Assembly: GCA_949775045.1 (NCBI GenBank)
Contig: OX459095.1
Span: 25,962,978-26,026,977 of the forward strand
DNA: 64,000 bases
Direction: 5' to 3'
Source: Metridium senile
Taxonomy: Eukaryota; Cnidaria; Anthozoa; Actiniaria; Metridiidae
Shown: positions 55,891-64,000 of the stretch, piece by piece
Layout of the letters: each line of letters begins with the position of its first letter
How positions within the stretch are numbered: the stretch's first letter is position 1
Notes under the pieces: model-generated
Seen by the model: the letters and a program-made list of their open reading frames with translations, nothing else
Told to the model about the DNA's origin: nothing
Database searches by the model: none
Made by a program: the position numbers and the translations under genes

Positions 55891-56948
55891 GCTCATAATA
55901 GTAATAATTATAATATACTATATTGATTCTCCGTAAATGGGTTTTAAGAACCATTTACATGCATAAAAAACTATTCAGAATAATAATAAATGTCTGCTAT
56001 AAACTATATGAAATAGTATACAGATGAATACAAACAAGCTATAAAATTTCATCATATTTACAAAGTGGTGCCATCTCTTTTTTAAAGTTAATATAACATA
56101 AGTCATAACATTCGGTCTTTAAAGCAGAAATATTTACTTTCCTTGGTAGAAACAAATATTTTAGATACACATATTCTGAAGTGTTTTTCTAGAAATGCAC
56201 AAGGTGAGCTTTGATTTACTGAAAGAGAACAGAAACGCAGACAAAATAACACTGTAGAATTCGTCGATGACAGTACCGCTACATAAATATCTAATCTAGA
56301 CAGGCTAAACTTTGTACATTCGTAAACTCAGAACTCTTGTTAAAGGAAGAATAAAAAACAATGAAATATCTTATACGATCTTTAAAATGAATTTCAAATC
56401 ATCCCCTTCGAAGCCAATTTACAAAAGACACATAGCGGCTGGTCGCGTATGAACGTAATCTGATGCTCTGGCGAGCACATGCTTATAAAAATACGTAATA
56501 TATTGCATATTCTCAAACTTCATTCAAACGTCCCATCGATCCATGCCACAGACCGTCCCATGTTGAGATTTAGCACAGTGAAAGACGAATATCTCCTGAA
56601 TCTCCCTGGATTTTTTTCGTGGAGCCAAAAAATATCATATGAAGAGAAAATAAATAATTTATTTAGTAAATAACAATTAAATTGTGGCTTTGTAGTGACC
56701 AGTGTGGTTTAAAAATCTACTCCTCGTTTGCAATTTCTTTGCTCCATCACTCAGGAAACAGGCTGACAATGTACTCTAGATATTTCTCTTTCAAGTAGTA
56801 GTTATTATACTCGCAACATATTTTGGAATGGTATGAAAAGTTCAAAAAGTAAAATATAACGGAGGAAAGGACAGACACTGGAATGATGACGTCATAATCC
56901 TTTTAGCCGCCATATTTGGGCTGTCAAATTTGATAGCAATCAGGACTG

Positions 56949-57539
56949 TTCTAGAGGTTCTCGGATTGTTTGAGGCACTTTAGGTCCCTTTGCCTAAAGC
57001 ATTTGTTTCTTTACTATTTAAAAACGATTTATATTTCCTTAGTAGAAAAAAAACTTTATGAGTTGCACTTAAAAAAGTAAATTTGAAAATGTACTTATGA
57101 AAGATTTATTGCTAAACATCAAAACCCTTGCAGCGAAATTATATAAAAATGATATCAAAAGTTGATATAGTACCTATGAAAGATTTATTGCTTAACATTA
57201 AAGAAAATCACAACGCCTGCAGCAAAATTATATAAAATTTATAAAATCTCGCTCTCCATTAACAATACGGGCTTTTTGCTTGTCTAGACAGACAGAAAAC
57301 TGGCACACGAAATAAAATACATGTTGACACAGAGTATTATTTTAGAAGAAAGTGATTAATGTTGGCCATTCTGGACATGGCATAAGTTAAATGTATAAGA
57401 ATTCTGCGGGAAGGGGGGAGGGGTGATAGGGGGGGTTTCGCGGTAGAAAAGTAATGGGTTTGCTCGTCGAGTATTTTCACAAACACCTTTTTAAAAAAGG
57501 TACCGAGAATCCTTTGGAAAGGGCGCGGTATAGACGACT
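56949..57539. other. Intergenic, no gene seen
   Basis: A duplicated phrase ATGAAAGATTTATTGCTNAACAT occurs at about 57097 and 57176. No gene seen. Confidence 0.45.
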
Positions 57540-57719
57540 TACATAAATGGCCGCCACTAATTATCATAATTTTTAAAATTGATGTTTTAAGAAAAAGAAA
57601 GCTATCATATGATAAACATTCACCATAACAATAACTTGTGAAAGTTTGAGAAAAAACGATTAGATTTGCAAGAAGCTATAAGAGTTTGAAAAATCAGAAA
57701 AACACAAAAAGAAAATTAC

Positions 57720-58315
57720 CATCGGAAAACATATCTTCGTGATTGTGAACATTTGATAATTCCAAGTAGAAACACCCGCTTTTAAAATTAATTAAACGTC
57801 CAGAGAAGCCTTTCACAGCACAATATGATTATATATACTCAGACGACTTATAACCGGCGACAAAATAATATATATCATTCAAAGAGTTCTCGAGGCTCAA
57901 CTTTCCGCTCGATTTTGAATGAGAGTCTTATCAGAATGACCGAGAGATTACAACGATAACAATCAGAAACCTTGAAAAGTACGGTGTTTTTTTTTTCACG
58001 CATAGTCATGTATTAGACATCAAAATGTCCGTAAAAGAATGGTGTTTTCGAATCCATGGCTACTTTTTTGAAAGGGTTTGTTTAAGTTTAAATATAGCCC
58101 ATATTGTAACTTGACATGAGAATAGTCGCACAATCTCTCTTGTAAAAGTGATCAAACCGTTAACTTTCCACCCCCAAAAGTACGTGTACTTTTTGAACGG
58201 AAAGTAGATCAAAATCATTTGACATTTGGCCTTATTTCTACCATTTTGACTAGGCGCATTGAAGCGTGACGTATAGCGGGTTAATACCTGACCAAATGTT
58301 AACACGACTTTTCCG
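57720..58315. mobile_element. Family F element, copy B
   Basis: Ends ATCGGAAAACATA / GACTTTTCCGT. About 85-90% like copy A by eye, with a deletion near 58222. Inserted inside the 57540 element. Confidence 0.87.
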
Positions 58316-58481
58316 TAGTACAAATCTCTACATTTTTCATTGAGCATAACTTCTTTGGTATTTTCGCCAGAGCATATCAAAACCTTCCAAACATGCCTAT
58401 TTCAGGTGGTTCTTTCATATGACAGTGCTAAAATATTAAAATATCTGTTTACTTGAAAAATCATTTTCCGGTACATATTAT

Positions 58482-59293
58482 GTACGAGTCAAATCCAAAG
58501 GTGCCCATCCCCCCCCCGGGCAAACCCCCGGGCATTTGACTTTTTGAAAAAAAATTGGTCAAATTCCCCACCATCTGGGCAAACTGAACAGTCAAATGCC
58601 CCACTATTGAAACAACAGAATGGTCAAATGCCCGCCCCTCGAGCTCGAGTCAGTGATAAACTCAAATTTTACTTTAAGTAGAAAAGAAAATACTTAAACT
58701 TCCTTCTACTACATGACGTCTCATGAACATGGTAGACAAAACTTGTACAATCAAATATGAAGGGAAATTTCAAAAAACGTTGAAGAAGAGAATGGTTATT
58801 GGCAATTTTTGATTGGTGATTGCACGACCGAAAGATGGATCTCGATATAATTCACAAATCTATCTTAAAAACTGAAATAACTTGGATTTTCTTTGCACTT
58901 TTCGACTCTAAAACACAAAGACAAGCATTTATACTTCGTCAATTTAATTTTACTTGTGAAAGAACAGTACCCAGAGCTCCTTTGCAATCGCTGTTCGTCA
59001 ATCGCCAATTCTTTCTGACGTTTTTTGAGATAGGTGTATAACAAGGAAAAACTATCTATCAATTCTTTGCTTTTCGTTTCCGTTCCCGTGTGACTTTTGC
59101 CTGATCATGGGCTACCTGTGGTTAGGACTCCAATGCTTTCTGGGTATTTTTAAAGATGGCCGACACTCGTCAAATGCCCGCCCGTTCAAGTAGCTAATCG
59201 GCGTCAAATTCCCCACTATACGGAACCCAAGTCTTGTCAAATGCCCGGGGTTTGCCCGGGGGGGGGATGGGCACCTTTGGATTTGACTCGTAC
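58482..59293. mobile_element. TIR element with GTACGAGTCAAATCCAAAGG ends, nested
   Basis: 812 bp with perfect TIRs of about 55 bp (GTACGAGTCAAATCCAAAGG, GTGCCCATCC, a C/G tract, GGGCAAACCCCGGGCATTTG). ATTAT is duplicated at 58477-58481 and 59294-59298. Subterminal GTCAAATNCCC motifs are repeated at least eight times in both orientations. No transposase frame. Confidence 0.92.
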
Positions 59294-59484
59294 ATTATGG
59301 TATTTATGAAAGTGGTCTATGAACGATTATTAACTCTGAGAGATATAATTCCCAAAATAAAAAACGTGCACGGCCAATGGGTCAAAACAAACAAAACTCC
59401 TGCTTAGAGCCAAGCTCAAAAAAATTTTAAAATCCGAGCCTGAGATTCTAGAAATATATCAGCTCATATATTTACTGTATTTAA

Positions 59485-59765
59485 AAATTCGAGACTCCAA
59501 AACATCAAAAACACGAAAATCAGCTAGAGACTTTGAGGTATCAAAAACACGAAAATCCGAGACTTTGAGACATCAAAAACACGAAAATCCGAGACTTTGA
59601 GACTTTGATGTATCAAAAACACAAAAATCCGAGACTTTGAGGCATCAAAAACACAAAAATCCGAGACTTTGAGACATCAAAAACACGAAAATCCGAGACT
59701 TCGAGGCATCAAAAACACGAAAATACGAGACTTTGAGGCATCAAAAACACGAAAATCCTTGACAA
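59485..59765. repeat. 32-bp minisatellite, about eight copies
   Basis: Unit GAGACTTTGAGGCATC + AAAAACACGAAAATCC, with one copy extended by GAGACTTT. Variants are GACATC, GTATC and ACAAAAATCC. Confidence 0.93.
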
Positions 59766-60284
59766 TCAGATATATACCAAAACATAGACTTGCCCCAAGT
59801 CGACCTCGGTTTTTTTTCTCGACAAAGAGTGAACAAATCGCCCGAAAGTTAGCTGAACATAGTCGCAAAGTAACTGCACGTTGTACTAGACTAAAAAATA
59901 AAACGGAAAACGGACTTTAATTTTGCAAAGTTTAACCAAAACACAACAGTTGTTTTCGCTTTGGATTTCAGAAAACAAAATTATGTAAACAAAAAAAAAA
60001 CGTGCAAGCTAGACCTCTCTGGTCGAAAGAAAAATCTTGCACAACCCGGGTGGCGAAAAAAAAACCCTGCACAAAAAAAAATATGCCACCCCCCTCCCCC
60101 AACTTCTAATGGTCCACCCCTTAGGCGATTGACTAGACTGTAAAAAGTGTAGGTCATATATACACCGGTATTTTGAAAAAATACAATGTGAGCTCAAAGC
60201 GAAAACATTTGTTGAAAATCCCTAAATAAGAAATTCGAGGTCATTCCATGCTATTTCAGTCAGAGATTTTACATGAAAAACCAA
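59766..60284. other. Intergenic, no gene seen
   Basis: Poly-A patches and GCACAANCCGGGTGGCGAAA-like phrases. Nothing supportable. Confidence 0.4.
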
Positions 60285-60540
60285 AATGAAGACTCGCGGC
60301 TTGGTAAATATTTTCCCGATAACCACTTCGCCTTCGGTGAATAATTGTTAAATATTTTGTAAATAAAATTGTGTAAGCCTGAGGTGAATACTTTTTTTAG
60401 TATCTAAACAATTCACAACCGAACAAAAAAATAATGAAATGAAAATTCTCAGCTCGCGGCTTCGGTAAATATTCTACGATAATCACTTCGCCTTCGGTAA
60501 ATTAATAATTGTTAAATATTCCGAGATAGCGAACCAACGA
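60285..60540. repeat. Two copies of a TTCGCCTTCGGTNAATAATTG block
   Basis: CTCGCGGCTTNGGTAAATATT, then ATAANCACTTCGCCTTCGGT and AATAATTGTTAAATATT, at about 60295-60355 and 60452-60520. I associate this phrase with anthozoan MITE ends (recall, not search). Confidence 0.75.
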
Positions 60541-61084
60541 GAGCGCGCGTTCTTATGAGGTTGTGAATTGTGTAAATACTAACTTAATCTATTTATGGAA
60601 CTATTTGCCTATAGTATACGAAAAAAAACCCAAAGATTTCAAAATATTTATTATTACTATTATAGTAAAACAACTAACTAAATGTAAGAGATGTCACCTG
60701 GTACAACAGTTTGGTATCTGAAGCATTCACTCAGTAAAACTCATGATTGTAAACTGCTTGGAAGCAAGTGCACTTTAATAAACTGTCTGACAATTAAGTC
60801 TTCCATCAGTACTTGTCTTGTAAGGCTGTCATGTACTCTTCTCGGTTCCTGTTTTTTTTTTTTTTTTATAGGTTTTTTTTACTAAAATCTATAATGATTA
60901 GATGAATTGACGCAAAGTACCAAATAGTGTTTTAAAGATAGTTCTTATAAAGTGCATCGTATCGTATCACAAAGTCAACTTTAAATCTTCAAAACCATCT
61001 TTTCTTTGTAAACTATTATTGATGTGTTTCAAGATTTGTACATGAAATAAATAGGTTCAGGAATTATGTACAGTCAGTATTTAT
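60541..61084. other. Intergenic, no gene seen
   Basis: AT-rich with T-runs. No feature found. Confidence 0.4.
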
Positions 61085-61426
61085 TTATTTATTCATTCAT
61101 TCATTTGTTTGTTTGTTCTTTCTTTCTTTTTTCATTCTAGTTTTCTTTATGATTTCTTTTTTATTTATTTACTTATTAAAAACTACTATAACAGTAATTA
61201 GATTACATGTATTTGACGCACTATGTCACTTATACAATATTGTTAATTATTTCACAATACATTAAAAGTGTTATTTATTGTAAATATTTTTTATATTTAT
61301 ATATTTTTGTAAATTGTTTCTGAAAAGCCTTTGAGGAGAATCAATAAAGTACCTATTACCTAATCATTCATTCATTCATTCTTTTATTCTTTCTTTCTTT
61401 CTTTCTTTCTTTCCTCTTTCTTTCTC

Positions 61427-61477
<51 letters not shown>

Positions 61478-61510
61478 CTCTTTCTTTCTTTCTTTCTTTC
61501 TTTCAATCAT
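61085..61510. repeat. ATTT/ATTC/TTTC microsatellites around a LINE-like 3' tail
   Basis: ATTC/TTTG runs at 61080-61125. 61300-61365 (GTAAATTGTTTCTGAAAAGC, GAGAATCAATAAAGTACC) looks like a LINE 3' end followed by ATTC repeats and then (TTTC)n to 61505. Confidence 0.75.
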
Positions 61511-61544
61511 TCGTTTAATCATTTATTTATATATTTATTTATAT

Positions 61545-61650
61545 ATGGAAACTAACGAGTAAACTAGTATAGGCTGCGTCGGTGTTTGATATAAATGATA
61601 GGTAATATAATGAAATTTGTAACACCGTTTCGAGCTTTAGCCCTTCTATT
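61545..61650 (-). repeat. GACGAAGG..CGAAACGTC family, copy 3, core deleted
   Basis: The minus strand reads AGAAGGGCTAAAGCTCGAAAC then directly GGTGTTACAAATTTCATT. About 30 bases present in copy 1 (CGTCAGTAAAGTTAAG...) and the CCGACGA box are missing. The 3' part ATATCAAACACCGACGCAGC is intact. Confidence 0.8.
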
Positions 61651-61679
61651 ATTTATTTTTATAAAAAAAAAAGTAAAGT

Positions 61680-61930
61680 ATGTCGACCGCAGTCGGAGGC
61701 AACCTAATGGCTCCTCTTTCGTTTGCTTCTACCATGAAGGTAGGGGTGGGCGCCACTCCTCTCCCGACTTTACCCCAGCAATGCTGGTACCCATTTATAC
61801 TCCTGGGTAAAGAGAGACAATGTGAAGTGAAGAATCTTGTCCAAGGACACAACGTAGTTGTCCGGGCAAGGAGTTGAACCCAGGCCTGTCGACCCAGAAT
61901 CCCAACCTCTAACTGCTCGGCCACTACGTC
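61680..61930 (-). mobile_element. tRNA-derived SINE with conserved central domain
   Basis: Minus strand: A box GTAGTGGCCGAGCAGTTAGA, B box GGGTTCAACTCC, then GTGTCCTTGGACAAGATTCT, CACATTGTCTCTCTTTACCC and AGGAGTATAAATGGGTACCA. The CTTGG.CAAG...CACATTG block recalls the deeply conserved central domain of eumetazoan SINEs (the Nin-type domain; recall). The head is tRNA-Ser/Leu-like. It is inserted next to the 61545 repeat. Confidence 0.85.
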
Positions 61931-62044
61931 TTCCTACGTCTTATTTTGGTAAATTTGAAAAATTCCCAAGATATAAAAGAACGTTTTCAACAAAGATACA
62001 TTCTTGTTCATAAAATTATTTTTGATTTAGAGTCAACTATTTTT

Positions 62045-62690
62045 TCATGTGAAAAAGATGTTTCATGCTCTATGACTATATGAACATTTGATCTTTCAGC
62101 CTTTAGGAACTTGCCATTAAAGAAATTAAACATCATGCAGAGAAGCCTGGCACAGCGTTACATGATTATATATATGATACACAGACGGTCTATTGCCTGC
62201 GGAAGAAACATGGCAAAAAATCATTCAAAGAGTTTTCGAGGGTCTACAGTCTGCTCGATTTTAATGAGACATTCTTAAGAGAATGACCGAGGGAATAAAG
62301 CGACAACGATTAGAAATGTTTTTCTTCACGCATAGCCATGTATCACATGTCAAAATGTCCGTAAAAGCATGGTGTTTTCGAATTAATCCACTGCTACGTT
62401 TTTGATAGGGTTTGTTTAATTTTAAATATAGCCCATATTGTAACTTGACATGTAAATTTGGGCACAATGTCTCTTATAATTTAAGTGATCAATCCGTTCG
62501 CTTTCAACTCAGAAAATACTTATACTTTTGCACTGAAAGTAGATCAATATCATTAAATAAGGTCAATAAAGATTGGGCTAGCTGTATCCAGGGCTACCTT
62601 TTTTACTTTTCTGAAAATATTTCGAGAAAAGATCCAAAAACCACGATTTTGAGGTCTTATTTCTGCCTGTTTGTATGGACTGACACGCGC
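62045..62690. mobile_element. Family F element, copy C (diverged)
   Basis: It shares ACATTTGATNTTT, CAGAGAAGCCTGGCACAGC, AATCATTCAAAGAGTTTTCG, ACGCATAGCCATGTATCACA, GTCAAAATGTCCGTAAAAGC and AGCCCATATTGTAACTTGAC with copies A and B, but the terminal CATCGGAAAA boxes are no longer recognisable. Confidence 0.8.
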
Positions 62691-63049
62691 GCTGTCAGAC
62701 ATGAAACGTACCTGCATGTTTTTTGCTTTTATCATTTTTTTGCTTTTATCATTTTTTGCTTTTATCATTTTTTTCAAACCTCTTATCAAAACGTCTTATA
62801 AATACCCCATGCAGATCTAAAGAAATCTATTCAAAATATGCGTTGAGCATACTATGTAAACGAGGCGTATTTTTATTTTTATTAATATTTAATATATATT
62901 TGTTTGTTCAATGGTCGGTTAATTAGTTGCTTGCTTGTTTTTTCTTTGGCTCGTGAATTCGTATGTTTTTCTGTTTGTTAATACTAGCTTAATAAACCAC
63001 CTTGCAAGATTCAGTGACGCTTTAGACCCAATTGTAGCCGCCCGGGGGA
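62691..63049. other. Intergenic, no gene seen
   Basis: A triplicated TTTTGCTTTTATCATTTTT phrase at 62718-62775. Nothing else. Confidence 0.5.
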
Positions 63050-63300
63050 ATTTTGAAAATACTCCTTAAGGATAACAGAAATGTTTTTTAAAAAGGGCGT
63101 ACGCGTGCATGAGCTATTTTCAACTCCTCATTAAAAATACCATAAAACACAAAACGAAAAAAGCACGCGAAAACCAATGATATTTCCCTTTTTCGATATC
63201 GTAAACGATACCGAGAAACGTCAAACTTCTACATTTCATTTTCAATACCCTAAAAGATACCAAATCGATGATTTTTACCCCATAGAGATACGACGAGCAT
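63050..63300 (-). repeat. GGTATCTTTTAGGG dispersed repeat, copy 2
   Basis: Reverse-complement match to 27588-27785 (CTCGTCGTATCTCTNTNGG, TGGTATCTTTTAGGG, AAGGGAAATATCAT, CGTACGCCCTTTTT). Longer and less AT-rich on its 3' side. Confidence 0.75.
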
Positions 63301-64000
63301 ACTGCGCAATGTAGATGTTTTTATCCAAATACGCGTTTTAATTATGATTTTCCCATATTTGTTTTCTTTCAATTCAATTTTAAAACTTATACTTCTTTTT
63401 GAATTAATAACATAAAAATGGAGGTCACTGTCTTCGTTTTTAAGATATTGGCACAAACATTCCAAAATCTCCTCGCCATCTTCCTTTTCTATTATAAACG
63501 AAATTATCCTGTGGTGTTCCTCAGGTGTCCCTCAATGGCCCTAAACACCTTTAATGAAGTATAAAAATGGAACAATTTATAAATATATGAATGTATGTAT
63601 GATAGAATACATGATACATACAAAATTAATAATAAAATTATCAAATATATAATTACTGCCATATTATTTGCAAATATACAGATGGAATTTGTTTCTTACG
63701 TTTTCATTTTTCTACAGAAATACAAGCAATAGTTTATTCTACGACCATGCACATTCATTCCAACTGGACATCATATCGTATGTTTTTAATCTATAGACAG
63801 CTGGTGTTAGTTTTGATGTGAAAGAAAGAAAACTATCTATGGATACTAGGCCAATATTTGATGTATTGACTTTATTGACAATTCATGGCAGGAACTTCTT
63901 CGAGTGTGTCAATTGTACATGTCAAAGAACAGTTGAAAACCAGTCATTGTCAACTAAAGTCGAATCGAATCTTATTATAAAATCTCTATTGATTGAATAA
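63301..64000. other. Intergenic, no gene supported
   Basis: A 60-codon frame at 63818-64000 ends in TAA at the window edge. It shows one C-x2-C (VNCTCQ), no domain, and no clear context. Confidence 0.4.

Larger units (their letters stand above)
55245..56948. mobile_element. Second copy of the 35443 DNA transposon, left TIR lost
   Basis: It aligns with 35490-37188 through CAAAACAGTAGANCAGCCAA, the zinc-finger-like exon, ACCNGNCCCATGTTGAGA, GAAGANGAATATCTNCTGAAT and ATGACGTCATAATCCTTTTA. The right end ATAGCAATCAGGACTG is a diverged TIR. It contains the MITE at 55473. Confidence 0.82.
57540..59320. mobile_element. ATAGACNACTT..TAAATG element, copy 2, with two insertions
   Basis: Left end ATAGACGACTTACATAAATG at 57540, right end ATTTATGAAAGTGGTCTAT to 59320. 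The body 57560-57715 plus 58316-58475 plus 59294-59320 matches 17354-17751. Family F copy B and the 58482 element account for the extra length. Confidence 0.88.

Overview
This is eukaryotic nuclear DNA from a gene-poor, AT-rich, repeat-dense region of a metazoan, most likely a marine invertebrate and quite possibly a cnidarian. The reasons are: Pol III tRNA genes ending in T-runs; non-LTR retrotransposon (LINE) fragments; tRNA-derived SINEs; dozens of foldback/MITE-like DNA elements; long microsatellites; and several repeat types that I recall as frequent in anthozoan genomes (the GACGAAGG...CGAAACGTC motif, TTCGCCTTCGGTGAATAATTG, and the ACCGTATT..CGAATAAGCG ends). The assignment to Cnidaria is an inference from memory of repeat types, not a search result. 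There are no operons, rRNA genes or CRISPR arrays.

Only one convincing intact host protein gene is present: a 400-residue rhodopsin-family (class A) GPCR on the minus strand at 11037-12239, uninterrupted across its coding region, with a likely splice acceptor just upstream of its ATG. Positions 1-2250 hold a compact cluster of tRNA-Pro genes and pseudogenes with AGG, CGG and TGG anticodons, laid out as a large imperfect inverted duplication.

Layout. 1-2.3 kb: tRNA-Pro cluster. 3.3-5.2 kb: a 5'-truncated LINE embedded in an ATTCAATC array. 6.1-7 kb: a very long TTTG array. 8-11 kb: minisatellites and foldback elements. 11-12.3 kb: the GPCR. 12.4-18.9 kb: foldback elements, two of them nested. 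20.2-30.2 kb: a SINE and several satellite-like tandem arrays. 35.4-37.2 kb: a DNA transposon with 5-bp target duplication carrying a zinc-finger-like coding remnant, with a second damaged copy at 55.2-56.9 kb. 39-40.3 kb: a minus-strand LINE split by a pentanucleotide array and by a MITE. 42.1-46.6 kb: a plus-strand LINE broken by at least four later insertions. 44.4-45.6 kb: a transposon with repeated subterminal motifs. 50.5-63.3 kb: mostly nested DNA elements, minisatellites, a second SINE, and a three-copy repeat family with CATCGGAAAA ends.

Most long open frames in the window are by-products of microsatellites (poly-CLFV, poly-FPFLS, poly-H, poly-M/V and the like) and are not genes. The biology on view is the layered history of mobile elements. 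Insertion order can be read directly in several places because each element interrupts an older, recognisable one.
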